Source: CAWFGW01 sp963849955 (GTDB lineage Bacteria; Bacteroidota; Bacteroidia; Cytophagales; JAAEPT01). Taken from it: 64,000 nucleotides of DNA. The notes under the pieces are model-generated. The model saw nothing but the letters and a program-made list of their open reading frames with translations, did not search any database and had not been told where the DNA came from. This document shows, in pieces, positions 1 through 8,993 of the stretch (within the stretch, counting starts at the first letter, position 1; every line of letters begins with the position of its first letter). The stretch is from NCBI GenBank assembly GCA_963849955.1, contig CAWKJU010000023.1, forward strand, positions 53,479 through 117,478, in the 5' to 3' direction. A program made the position numbers and the translations under genes.

Positions 1-1380
1 GGTAAAAGAAAAGCAGCGCTTCCAGGCTTGATTTTTAAAGAAATTCCTCTGGTCACTGAGTTCTATAAAAACCACTTACCTTTTGACTTAACAGAAGCTC
101 AAAAACGAGTAGTAAAAGAAATTAGAAAAGATTTTTTAGCAGGTAAACAGATGAACCGCTTACTCCAGGGTGATGTAGGTAGCGGTAAAACAATTGTAGC
201 TTTCATCTGCATGCTGATGGCGGTGGATAACAGTGCTCAGGCGTGTCTTATGGCTCCGACAGAGATTTTAGCAGAGCAACACTACAAAGGCCTAAAGCCC
301 TATACTGAGGCGTTAGGAATTCGTATTGCTTTGTTAACTGGTTCAGTGAAAAAAAGTGCCCGCAAGCCTATTCATGAACAACTCGCATCAGGTGAATTAC
401 ACCTCATTGTTGGTACTCACGCTTTAATTGAGGATAAAGTAGTTTTTAACAATCTTGGACTATGTGTGATAGACGAGCAAACACCGCTTTGGCGTGGCAC
501 AACGAGCTAAACTTTGGAAAAAAAATGATGGGGTGTTCCCTCATATACTAGTAATGACTGCTACTTAATTCGTAGAACGTTAGCAATGACTGTATATGGG
601 GATTTAGATGTATCAGTAATAGATGAGCTTTCTTCGGGACGAAAGCCAATTCAAACTATACATAAATACGATAGTAACAGGTTATCAGTGTTCGGTTTTC
701 TGAAGAAAGAAATAGAAAAAGGGCGTCAAATCTATATTGTTTACCCATTAATTGAAGAGTCAGAAGCGATGGACTACAAAGATTTAATGGACGGGATATG
801 AAAGTATAAGGAGAGCGTTTCCTGATCAACACATCTCTATTCTACATGGAAAAATGAAACCCATAGACAAAGAATTTGAAATGAGGCGTTTTGTAAAAGG
901 TGAAACACAAATCATGGTAGCAACCACAGTAATCGAAGTTGGGGTAAATGTACCTAATGCTTCTGTGATGGTAATAGAAAATGCGGAGCGCTTTGGACTA
1001 GCTCAACTTCACCAATTAAGAGGTCGCGTTGGCCGTGGGGTGGAACAATCCTATTGTATCCTAATGTCCGATTATAAGTTGAGCAAAGAAGCTAAGTTAA
1101 GAATTGACACAATGGTGAAAACGAATAACGGTTTTGAAATAGCCGATGTCGATTTAAAAATTAGAGGACCAGGTGATTTAACTGGTACACAACAAAGTGG
1201 CGTACTTGATTTATTAATTGCAGATTTAGCTACAGATGGTAAAATTTTAAGTGAAGCACGCTCCTGCGCTGAAAAAATTATTGATATAGACCCAAAATTA
1301 GATTCACCAAATTATCAAATATTGAAAAGACATATTATTTCTTTAAAGAAAGTTATGTTAATTGGGGAAGAATTAGCTAA
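1..1380 (+). pseudogene. recG: ATP-dependent DNA helicase RecG, 5'-truncated by the window edge and frame-broken
   Basis: RecG is a superfamily 2 helicase that reverses stalled forks and processes branched DNA. The reading frame is open from base 1. It shows Walker A GDVGSGKT (about nt 170-195), the MAPTEILAEQH motif, DEQ at 472-480, and then, after correction, HRFGVAQRAKLW, MTAT, YPLIEES, LHGKMKP, ATTVIEVGVNVPNA and QLRGRVGRG. The natural C-terminal tail NWGRIS ends at the TAA at 1378-1380. Four single-base frame changes are visible: an extra A near 479-481, a missing base near 565, an extra A at 796, and a missing base near 1350. The wedge domain lies outside the window. The alternation of plus and minus indels looks like sequence error, but decay cannot be excluded. 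Confidence 0.85.
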
Positions 1381-1392
1381 TTTATGTTTGCT

Positions 1393-2070
1393 ATGGATGT
1401 CGAGAAAAAAAGCTTTCAAATTTTCAGTTTATATTTTTAAGTGTAGCGGTACTTATTCCTACCGCATTACTAATTTTCAGAAATCAACATTATTTTAATT
1501 CACATTGGCTGGATAAGTTACAATCAACTGCAGAATATTATCATGAACTTTTATATGACATGCAAAGTCATAACATTAAAATCATCAGTAAACTTGCTGA
1601 AGTTGATCCAAGTATTCTTGAAGTTCATGTTAAAACGGATGAATTAGAGGAGTTTATTGAAATGTTGAAAACCGAACTAATTAATGAATCGAACGGGATT
1701 AATCCGGAAACAAAAACCCTAGCAGATAAATATAACATTGAAGGCACCCAACATTACCTCATTGGTGAAAAAGGAAAAAAAGGAAAAGCATATGAATTAG
1801 AGTTAAAATTAAATGAATATGCGTCTTATTTAACATCAATGAGTGGGACAGTTTTTTCTCCAATAGCTTTAGATGGACAACACCATACGAACATTTTTCA
1901 TGGAGAAGGTGACCATTCAAATGAAGACTTTGTACAACTCAACTTCGGTAAATGTAATTTGGTTGAATCATTAGCAGTACTTACTGAGTTACAATAAAAG
2001 TTATTCCTACGAACAACGTTATATAAATATGGAAGTTGTAAAATATTTCTTCAAAGAAAAGAGCACATAG
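1393..2070 (+). pseudogene. GldM/PorM N-terminal-like membrane protein, frame-broken
   Basis: The piece starts with ATG at 1393, 12 nt after recG. A one-base loss in the T-run near 1435-1440 joins it to the main frame, which then runs to a stop at 1995-1997. The corrected protein has one hydrophobic segment near its N-terminus (VAVLIPTALLIF). A soluble region follows with features resembling the GldM periplasmic N-terminal domain: helix LDKLQSTAEYYHEL, the pattern NGINPETKTL, the GKGKAYELELK helix, and LNFGKCNLVESLAVLTELQ, similar to the NF..PL.A.L.LLT.LQ stretch of GldM. A two-base shift at about 1993 would extend it in another frame to a TAG at 2068-2070. GldM is part of the T9SS/gliding motor, but the later GldM domains are absent. 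It could be a diverged orphan paralogue; the assignment is tentative. Confidence 0.4.
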
Positions 2071-2250
2071 ATAGCACAAAATCTACATTAGAATTATAGA
2101 GTATACTATTTCTTCAATTTTTTATCGAATAGAGTTTGTGGTGTAAGAAACTGAGAATGTTTCCCAATATTGAGATTTCAAATAACTAAAGAACCAATCA
2201 CGATTAACTGACTCTGTAATAAGTTATAATTTTGTTCAAAAAACTCTATT

Positions 2251-3318
2251 TTAAAAATTATTAAAAGTATCTACCCGTTTTTTATCTAATTGTCGCATTG
2301 GTTTAAGTAAAGTCAGCTTCAAGTTTTTTTTTAAAACTTCACCCATGTTTCTACATTTCTCAAAAGTGGGGTCTTGAAAATGAGCTGATAATTCAGTTTT
2401 GAGCTGATTGACTTTTTCTTCAGTAGAAATACGATCGATGTTCATAATATCAATTAAATCCTTCACACGGTAACGAGAAGAACGTAATCGTTTTGCCATT
2501 AAAGTTCTTTCTTCTTTTTGATATTGCTCTACAGTTTCTTTATTAATGTGTTTAATACACAAGCGAACTGCGGGATAATTTTCCTTAAAAAACTGAGGTA
2601 AATACATATTCTTCTTTCCCTCATAAGACTGTTGATCAAAATCAATCGCACGAATACGATATTGTGCTTCTTCAAAGTCTGGGGTAATATCCACAACGTA
2701 ATTATAGGATCGCATATCACCTAATAAACGAATAAAACAACGTTCATTAAATTTTATAAATTCTTTAGCTATCCGTATTGTATTTATATTATTATCTGTA
2801 AAATAATTTTTAATGAACTCATCACCAGGAATACCTGCTATATGATCTTCTATTAAAGTGTTATTCTCCACTATAAAATTGACTTTGTTTGGAGAAAGTA
2901 TATGTTCTAACTCTAACCCATAAATGCGAGAGGCATCCGCTATTTTAACATAATAATAATTATAGTTATCATTGATGGTATTTCGCATTCGTATGCGGAA
3001 AGGTTTAGAATTACCAAACGTACAATACTCTACTCGCTCTACTGTCAAATGTTCTAAAACTGATGTGTCACCATCCACATAAAGCATTGCATAAATTTGT
3101 TTCAACCCTTGATGAATCTCTTTCATGTCCGCCTGTGGATACATAACTGATTGCCATAACGTATCTACACCATGCCGATCGAAAATGGGGATAGTGTAGT
3201 CAAACCGCAGTAAGTCGTTATAGCGTATTGAAATACCTCTTTCACGTGCATTATTCCTTAGATATTTACGTAACTCTGGAATAATTTTAAAATATGGTTT
3301 CTTCTTAGAAATCTGCAT
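2251..3318 (-). CDS. Conserved hypothetical protein with kinase-like motifs
   Basis: This 355-residue soluble protein has no signal peptide or membrane segment. I do not recognise a named family. The middle contains GDMRSYNYVVDI (about residues 200-211), followed some 15 residues later by RAIDFDQQSYEG. That arrangement recalls the catalytic-loop and metal-binding motifs (HGD..N, then IDFD) of protein-kinase-like phosphotransferases, but this is inference from a short pattern. The C-terminal third is basic and helical. It is transcribed alone, 49 nt downstream of the acetyltransferase gene on the same strand. Base composition matches its neighbours. Function unknown. Confidence 0.75.
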   Translation of the reverse strand: MQISKKKPYFKIIPELRKYLRNNARERGISIRYNDLLRFDYTIPIFDRHGVDTLWQSVMYPQADMKEIHQGLKQIYAMLYVDGDTSVLEHLTVERVEYCTFGNSKPFRIRMRNTINDNYNYYYVKIADASRIYGLELEHILSPNKVNFIVENNTLIEDHIAGIPGDEFIKNYFTDNNINTIRIAKEFIKFNERCFIRLLGDMRSYNYVVDITPDFEEAQYRIRAIDFDQQSYEGKKNMYLPQFFKENYPAVRLCIKHINKETVEQYQKEERTLMAKRLRSSRYRVKDLIDIMNIDRISTEEKVNQLKTELSAHFQDPTFEKCRNMGEVLKKNLKLTLLKPMRQLDKKRVDTFNNF

Positions 3319-3367
3319 TGAAATAAATATAGCAAAAAGCGTTAATGCAACCTATTTGTGATAATCG

Positions 3368-3973
3368 CTAACTTTCAAGTTTTCGAATTACTTTTCCTGG
3401 CACTCCGACAACCAACGAATAATCAGGTAAATTTTGAGTAATGACAGCACCCGCTCCTATGACACACCACTTGCCTATATTTACATTGGGTAAAATTGTA
3501 GCACCCGCTCCTATATGAGTTCCCTCATGTACTTTTACTCCAGCACAAATTGTTACTCCAGGGGATATATGACAAAAATCCTCAATAATGGAGTCATGAT
3601 CAATAGAGCTTTTCGTATTAATAATACAATGCTTACCAATTTTTGCTCCCGTTTGAATGATACTTCCATGAACGACCACTGAACCTACTCCTATTTTCAC
3701 ATAAGGCGAAATAATGGCACTCTTATGAACGGCTTTTCCAAAGGGGTGTTTAATTACTGTTCCAGATATTCTTTTTCTAATCGCATTGTCTCCTATGGTA
3801 ACAATTATCTCCTCTTCTGGTAAATAGTTTGCATCATAAACACCGAACACATCATATCCATTTAAGGAAACTAAGTCTGATTTATCTTCAAAAAAACCTA
3901 ACAACTCTTGTTCCTGAGAAGTAATACAGTCAATCACAACCTTAGCATGTCCCCCAGCTCCGTATAATATCAT
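3368..3973 (-). CDS. PglD/NeuD-family sugar O-/N-acetyltransferase
   Basis: The 201-residue protein matches the PglD-like acyltransferase family, which acetylates an amino group of a nucleotide-activated amino sugar using acetyl-CoA. The N-terminal nucleotide-sugar-binding motif is GAGGHAKVVID (residues 5-15). From about residue 85 to 190 there are hexapeptide repeats of a left-handed beta helix (for example IGAGATILPNVNIG). His126 in SSIDHDS is at the position of the catalytic His of PglD. The start codon overlaps the stop of the upstream sugar transferase (ATGA), so the two are translationally coupled and probably act in sequence in making a surface glycan or glycoprotein sugar. Confidence 0.85.
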   Translation of the reverse strand: MILYGAGGHAKVVIDCITSQEQELLGFFEDKSDLVSLNGYDVFGVYDANYLPEEEIIVTIGDNAIRKRISGTVIKHPFGKAVHKSAIISPYVKIGVGSVVVHGSIIQTGAKIGKHCIINTKSSIDHDSIIEDFCHISPGVTICAGVKVHEGTHIGAGATILPNVNIGKWCVIGAGAVITQNLPDYSLVVGVPGKVIRKLES

Positions 3974-4581
3974 TTCTTCGTTTTTAAATCTCCATTAAAT
4001 TCACGCACACCCTGGTGCGCATTCGACTCCAAATCAATATTAAAAAGTAAATATGAAATTGTTTTAAAAAGTATCTTAATATCTAAAAAAAAATCACAGT
4101 TCTTTACATACCAAACATCTAAGTCAAATTTTTGCTTCCACGTCAATCGATTCCCTCCGTGCACCTGTGCCCAACCAGACATACCTGGCTTTACCAATAA
4201 ACGCTGTTTATGCTCCATACTATATCTTTCATTATAAGAAGTATATAAAGGACGTGGTCCAACCAAGCTCATGTCTCCTTTCAATACATTAATTAACTGT
4301 GGTAATTCGTCCAACGATGTTGCTCGTAAAAAATTACCTAAACGAGTAATTCTCGCTCTTTCATTTTTTGAATTATCACCCACACTTTCAATTATAGTTC
4401 TAAACTTAATTATACGGAAAGGAACCCCATGTCTTTTAGCACGTTCTTGTAGAAAGAAAACACGTCCATTGTGTTCGATAAACAAAAGCAGGGCAATCAC
4501 TAAACCAATTGGAAAAGCCAATAGCGTCAAGGTCAATGCCAAAACAAAATCAAAGAAAGGTTTTATGAATGAATGATACAT
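3970..4581 (-). CDS. Undecaprenyl-phosphate sugar phosphotransferase (PglC/WcaJ-type initiating transferase)
   Basis: The enzyme transfers a sugar phosphate from UDP-sugar to undecaprenyl phosphate at the inner membrane, the first step of O-antigen, capsule or glycoprotein glycan assembly. The 203-residue length fits the small PglC-like class: one N-terminal membrane hairpin (residues about 8-33), the IKFRT motif near 58-62, the catalytic Asp-Glu pair in SLDELPQLINVLKGDM, the LVGPRPL motif, and PGMSGWAQV followed by KFDLDVWYV. It is the first gene of a two-gene operon with the PglD-like acetyltransferase, a pairing also seen in the pgl glycosylation locus. A TAnnTTTG element lies just upstream. 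Confidence 0.9.
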   Translation of the reverse strand: MYHSFIKPFFDFVLALTLTLLAFPIGLVIALLLFIEHNGRVFFLQERAKRHGVPFRIIKFRTIIESVGDNSKNERARITRLGNFLRATSLDELPQLINVLKGDMSLVGPRPLYTSYNERYSMEHKQRLLVKPGMSGWAQVHGGNRLTWKQKFDLDVWYVKNCDFFLDIKILFKTISYLLFNIDLESNAHQGVREFNGDLKTKK

Positions 4582-4588
4582 CGTGAAA

Positions 4589-4596
4589 CAAATGTA
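4589..4596 (-). promoter_or_regulatory. Candidate -7 element TACATTTG for the sugar transferase
   Basis: On the minus strand the sequence reads TACATTTG, a match to the Bacteroidota -7 consensus TAnnTTTG, ending 7 nt before the ATG at 4581. No clear -33 TTG was found at the usual spacing, so this is a motif-only call. Confidence 0.35.
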
Positions 4597-4622
4597 AAAA
4601 TTTGGATGCGGATGCTTTAATC

Positions 4623-4643
4623 TTTAAACATTAAACTTTAAAC
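4623..4643. repeat. Three tandem heptamers (TTTAAAC/ATTAAAC/TTTAAAC)
   Basis: Three directly adjacent seven-base units, the middle one differing at one base, lie between the divergent sugar transferase and ispE start codons, ending 6 nt before the ispE ATG. They could be an AT-rich promoter feature or a protein-binding array; no function can be read directly. Confidence 0.5.
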
Positions 4644-4649
4644 TTCGGT

Positions 4650-5462
4650 ATGATTTGTTTTCCCAACGCAAAAATTAACATCGGACTGCGGATATCTGAA
4701 AAAAGAACTGATGGTTATCATAATATTGAGTCCTGCTTTTATCCCATACCTTGGAATGACATTTTAGAAATTGTTCCCTCTAAAAATTTATCATTTGACG
4801 CAGCTGGCATTACTATTCCTGGTGATTTAGAAGACAACCTTTGTGTTAGAGCATTTAAGCTAATTCAGCAAGACTACCAACTTCCACCAGTGTCCATATT
4901 TCTTCAAAAAATTATTCCTATTGGTGCTGGTATGGGTGGCGGCTCGTCTGACGCTGCATTCACTTTAAAGCTCGTCAATGACTTGTTTGAATTAAAAATC
5001 ACTATTACTCAACTCGAAAGCTATGCCCGTAAGCTGGGTAGTGACTGTGCATTCTTTATTAAAAATGAACCTGTTATTGCTTTAGAAAAAGGAGACATTT
5101 TTAAACCTTCAACCCTAAACTTGAAGGGTAAAACACTTGTTGCTGTTTATCCAAACATACACATATCCACAGCTGAAGCTTACTCAGGCATTACTCCAAA
5201 AAATAGTTCAACCAATTTGAATGAATTATTAAACCAGCCTATTACTTCATGGAATGAAAATGTCGTTAATGATTTTGAGGCACCTTTATTTGTACACTAC
5301 CCCATTCTTAAAGAGATTAAAGGTACTCTACAAAAAAATGGGGCAGAATACGTTTCTATGACTGGATCAGGCTCTACTATTTATGGAATTTTTAATGATG
5401 ACATAAATCATCAGCTTCTTTTCAAAAATTCTTTTTTAGTGAAAAAAATGGTGTTAAATTGA
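4650..5462 (+). CDS. ispE: 4-diphosphocytidyl-2-C-methyl-D-erythritol kinase
   Basis: IspE phosphorylates CDP-methylerythritol in the non-mevalonate (MEP) route to isoprenoids. The 270-residue protein shows the GHMP-kinase order: N-terminal PNAKINIGLRI and RTDGYHNIES (residues 5-28), the glycine-rich ATP loop PIGAGMGGGSSDAA (about 90-103), and the C-terminal MTGSGSTIYGIF. The ATG at 4650 lies directly after the tandem heptamers and gives a start colinear with the family. It is followed 30 nt later by a lipoprotein gene that may be co-transcribed. Confidence 0.93.
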   Translation: MICFPNAKINIGLRISEKRTDGYHNIESCFYPIPWNDILEIVPSKNLSFDAAGITIPGDLEDNLCVRAFKLIQQDYQLPPVSIFLQKIIPIGAGMGGGSSDAAFTLKLVNDLFELKITITQLESYARKLGSDCAFFIKNEPVIALEKGDIFKPSTLNLKGKTLVAVYPNIHISTAEAYSGITPKNSSTNLNELLNQPITSWNENVVNDFEAPLFVHYPILKEIKGTLQKNGAEYVSMTGSGSTIYGIFNDDINHQLLFKNSFLVKKMVLN

Positions 5463-5492
5463 GATAATTAATTGCCAAAAAATACTCCTGAA

Positions 5493-6038
5493 ATGAAAAA
5501 TTCTTTTTTTACACTCGCTATTGTAACACTCCTTTTTTCTTGTTCAGGACCTTCAGAGACTGCCTATACACCTACCGAAGTTATCGATTCATTGAAAGTT
5601 GTTAAAACTGAAGAGACCAATTATTCTATTACTCCTACTGACTTTCTAAGTTTTCCTTTTACTGTTTCGGTAATGAGTGATGAAAAATGGGATGTAAACA
5701 AAAAAATAGAGGCGAACAAACACGAACAAAACCTCAATGATACCATCTTAACCATGCGTTTTAAAGAATCGCTGCTTCATATACACAATCACAATTTGGT
5801 AGATGGCTATATCGTAAACAATGAAATTAATTTAGCTAAAAATATTCATGTTGGAATGTCTAAAGATTCATTTTTCTTAATCTTTAAGCACCTAGAAAAT
5901 CATAAAGACGCGCCCTTTATCGACATAAAACCAAGTGCGGTAAAAATAGGTTGCTGCTCTGAACAAAATGATATGTGGACCTTCCGGTTTGATGCAGATA
6001 CCATTTTCGAAATAGATTATACCGGCTACGTAGATTAA
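5493..6038 (+). CDS. Hypothetical lipoprotein
   Basis: The start is set at the ATG at 5493 rather than the upstream TTG because it begins a proper lipoprotein signal (MKNSFFTLAIVTLLFSC), with the lipidated Cys at residue 17 in LFSC. The mature part, about 165 residues, has no recognised domain. It is rich in Asp/Asn/Lys and has two adjacent cysteines late in the chain (IGCCSEQ). It ends 6 nt from the convergent recQ stop. Its function is unknown; an envelope lipoprotein is the most that can be said. Confidence 0.75.
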   Translation: MKNSFFTLAIVTLLFSCSGPSETAYTPTEVIDSLKVVKTEETNYSITPTDFLSFPFTVSVMSDEKWDVNKKIEANKHEQNLNDTILTMRFKESLLHIHNHNLVDGYIVNNEINLAKNIHVGMSKDSFFLIFKHLENHKDAPFIDIKPSAVKIGCCSEQNDMWTFRFDADTIFEIDYTGYVD

Positions 6039-6044
6039 TTTACA

Positions 6045-7859
6045 TTAATTAATTGATAATGACCGCTTTGATTTTTGATAAGCTAATATTAAATCAATAA
6101 ATCGCTCACCATATACTTCTAACTTGCGTTGACCAACACCACTTACTTCCAAAAAATCCTGAGGACTCATTGGTCGAGCATTTTCTATACCACGCAAAGT
6201 TGCATCACTAAACACTAAATAAGCGGGTATTTTTTCTTCTTGTGCTATTTGGTAACGCAACTTTTTGAGTTGTTCAAATAAATTATTGTCTTTTGCTTTA
6301 GTTGGTAATGCAGCTTTGGTAATTTTCACTTTCTCTTCAGCTACTATCGGTATTGTGAGCAACACCTTTTCATTTTCAAACAAAACTTTCTTGGCAAAAT
6401 CCGTTAGTTTTAATTCATTGTTTTGGTGAAAAGCAATCTCACAGTATCCCCTGTTAATTAACTGAATCATATATTGTTGCCAGTCCTTCCAGGTGATGTC
6501 AGCCGCTATGCCATATGTTTTTACTTTATCATATTGCTTGTTGAGAACGTTCATGTTACGAGCTCCTCGCAACACATCAATAACCATCCCTACTGCTTCT
6601 TTTTCTTTTAATCGAGCAATGGTCGAGAGTGCCTTCTGGGCGATGATGGTACCATCAAAAAAACGTGGTGGATTTTTGCACACATCACAATGTCCACAAT
6701 CTTCGGCCAGCAATTCCCCAAAATAACTCAATAAAATTTTGCGTCTACATGAAGTAGCGTCCGCAAACTGTTTCATGCGATCGAGCTTTGCCAATTGCAT
6801 ATCTTCGTTAGGGGTGCCCATCACAAACTGCTTGAGTTGAATAATGTCAGCAAAGGTATTAAATAGGAGTGCTTTCGAAGGTAAGCCGTCACGACCAGCA
6901 CGTCCTATTTCCTGATAATATCCTTCGAGGTTTTTGGGCATATTGTGATGGATAACCCAACGAACGTTTGACTTGTCTATGCCCATACCAAATGCTACCG
7001 TAGCACATACGATTTGGGTTTTATCATGGATAAACTTCTCTTGTACTTCAGAACGCTCTTCAAAACTTAACCCTGCATGGTAACATGCTGCCTTTAATCC
7101 TTTTGCTGTTAGTTTCTCCGCAACTTGTTCGGTGGACTTTCGGCTGAGGCAGTATATAATTCCCGATTCGTTGGGGTGACTTTTTATAAATTTTAAGATT
7201 TGGTCTACTCGTTTATCTGCTGGTCGCACTTCTAGCGAAATGTTTTTTCTATCGAAAGAAGTTAAAAACTGTTCGGCATGAGGTATTTGAAGCTGATCAA
7301 CAATATCCTGCCGAGTGGCTTTATCTGCTGTTGCTGTTAATGCAATGACCGGAACTTTGGGCAATTTCTTTTTCATGAACCCCAGCTGCTGATACGAAGG
7401 ACGAAAATCATGACCCCATGAAGAAATACAATGTGCTTCATCTATAGCAATGCAACTAATGTATTTGTCATCTAAAATAGTATTGAGGTTGGGCAAACTT
7501 TCAGGGGCTACATAAAGCAGTTTAAGCTCTTTATTTACCACTTTATTAATAATCTCCTCTTGTTCCAAACCTACTTGGCTGCTGTTAAAAAAATCAGCTG
7601 AAATACCATTAGCTGTTAATCCATCGACTTGGTCTTTCATTAAAGCAATAAGTGGTGAAATCACTAAAGTCACCCCCTCAAACAATAATGCAGGCAATTG
7701 AAAACAAATGGACTTACCCCCACCAGTTGGCATAATGACTAAACAATCATTACCGTTCAACACCGTTTCTATAATCTGCTGTTGCTGTGTTCTAAACGAA
7801 TCGTACCCAAAATGTTTTTTGAGTGTTGCTTTAAGTTCTGATGTATTATGCATAAACAT
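6045..7859 (-). CDS. recQ: ATP-dependent DNA helicase RecQ (first copy, intact)
   Basis: RecQ is a 3'-5' superfamily 2 helicase in recombination and fork repair. The 604 residues include Walker A MPTGGGKS (about 44-51), the DEAHCISSWGHDFRP Walker B region, LTATAD, the arginine-finger motif QEIGRAGRDG, a zinc-binding cluster (CRRKILLSYFG, then CGHCDVC), a winged-helix region, and a C-terminal HRDC domain ending near SGVGQRKLEVYG. The ATG at 7859 is used; a second ATG two codons later is equally possible. A second, longer recQ lies at 30.7 kb. It is convergent with the lipoprotein gene and apparently monocistronic. Confidence 0.95.
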   Translation of the reverse strand: MFMHNTSELKATLKKHFGYDSFRTQQQQIIETVLNGNDCLVIMPTGGGKSICFQLPALLFEGVTLVISPLIALMKDQVDGLTANGISADFFNSSQVGLEQEEIINKVVNKELKLLYVAPESLPNLNTILDDKYISCIAIDEAHCISSWGHDFRPSYQQLGFMKKKLPKVPVIALTATADKATRQDIVDQLQIPHAEQFLTSFDRKNISLEVRPADKRVDQILKFIKSHPNESGIIYCLSRKSTEQVAEKLTAKGLKAACYHAGLSFEERSEVQEKFIHDKTQIVCATVAFGMGIDKSNVRWVIHHNMPKNLEGYYQEIGRAGRDGLPSKALLFNTFADIIQLKQFVMGTPNEDMQLAKLDRMKQFADATSCRRKILLSYFGELLAEDCGHCDVCKNPPRFFDGTIIAQKALSTIARLKEKEAVGMVIDVLRGARNMNVLNKQYDKVKTYGIAADITWKDWQQYMIQLINRGYCEIAFHQNNELKLTDFAKKVLFENEKVLLTIPIVAEEKVKITKAALPTKAKDNNLFEQLKKLRYQIAQEEKIPAYLVFSDATLRGIENARPMSPQDFLEVSGVGQRKLEVYGERFIDLILAYQKSKRSLSIN

Positions 7860-7929
7860 TATAATAAAAATGACTCAAAATGAATTATGATGAGTCAACA
7901 ATTAAATAAAAAGAATCGGAAAAGAAAAA

Positions 7930-8991
7930 CTAGCCCTCTTTTGAATAAATTGTTTGAGTTGGAAAAGCAAACTCAAGTCCCAGTTCGTCAAATTTTTCCA
8001 TGATCATCAAATTAGTCATCGACTGAGAGGTTGGGATATCTTCTTCTTTTTTTATGTAATAAATGAAGGTAATATTCATTGAATAGGCAGCGAACTCGGA
8101 GAACATCACAATCACTTTTTCCTCGATACACGACACCAATGATGGCATTGTTTTAAGCATTTCAATCGCCTCATTCATCTTCGCATAAGACGTATCATAG
8201 GTAAGTCCAAGTACAGCTATAACCTTCCTGTTGGGTTCACTTGAAACATTTGTAATACCCGCATTAATAAGGTTGGCATTGGGAATAGAAACCATTCTTC
8301 CTTCCAAAGTTTCTATCCGAGTACTTCGAATACCAATCTCACGAACAGTTCCATCATAGCCAGCCACTTGGATGCGTTCATGAATTTTAAACGGCTTATC
8401 AACGAAAATCGTAATCCCACCAATTAAATTTTTCACCGTATCTTGCGAAGCTAAAGCAAAAGCTAAACCTCCAATTCCTAATCCAGCAACAATGGTGGTG
8501 ACATCATATCCAGCATTGTCTAACCCAACAATTATCCCTACACACCAAATGGTCCATTTGATTCCTTTTCTTAAGATGGGTAATAGCTGATCATCTAAAT
8601 TTCCATCCGTTTTTTCCACTAATGGGACTAGATATTCTTCAACAAATGAGTCGAAAAGCCGAACAATTAACCATGTGACATTAAATACAATTAGCACATA
8701 ATAAATGCGCTCTAACCATTCATGGACAGTTTGATCATCAGGGAAATGAAGGGAGTTTAAACCGAGCCAAATCCCATAAATCACCACCGCAAATATTACA
8801 GGGGCCTCGACTCTATCAACTAATATATCATCTAAGCGTGACTCTGTTTTTGCGGTTATTCGTTTAACAACTTTGTTAATAAACCAATACAACGCCTTTG
8901 CTACCAAAAAAGACAGAAGTATGATTACTGCTGCCTTTGACCAATCTGTCACTGTGTTGTGATAATAAGCTTTATGCAGTATTTCGTCCAT
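7930..8991 (-). CDS. MscS-family small-conductance mechanosensitive channel
   Basis: The 353-residue inner-membrane protein releases solutes on hypo-osmotic shock in characterised relatives. It has about four to five membrane helices in the first 190 residues. The pore-lining helix and beta domain show AGLGIGGLAFALASQDTVKN, GGITIFVDKPFKI, and TVREIGIRSTRIETLEG. It is longer than E. coli MscS (extra N-terminal helices). It starts 2 nt after the thrC stop, so it is probably the last gene of the thr operon, a functionally unrelated passenger. Confidence 0.9.
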   Translation of the reverse strand: MDEILHKAYYHNTVTDWSKAAVIILLSFLVAKALYWFINKVVKRITAKTESRLDDILVDRVEAPVIFAVVIYGIWLGLNSLHFPDDQTVHEWLERIYYVLIVFNVTWLIVRLFDSFVEEYLVPLVEKTDGNLDDQLLPILRKGIKWTIWCVGIIVGLDNAGYDVTTIVAGLGIGGLAFALASQDTVKNLIGGITIFVDKPFKIHERIQVAGYDGTVREIGIRSTRIETLEGRMVSIPNANLINAGITNVSSEPNRKVIAVLGLTYDTSYAKMNEAIEMLKTMPSLVSCIEEKVIVMFSEFAAYSMNITFIYYIKKEEDIPTSQSMTNLMIMEKFDELGLEFAFPTQTIYSKEG

Positions 8992-8993
8992 AG

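Noticed and set aside
4271..4576. Plus-strand open frame inside the sugar transferase
   Set aside because: Antisense to a strongly conserved enzyme; no independent evidence.
4623..4643. CRISPR-like array
   Set aside because: Repeats are seven bases and directly adjacent, with no spacers or cas genes.
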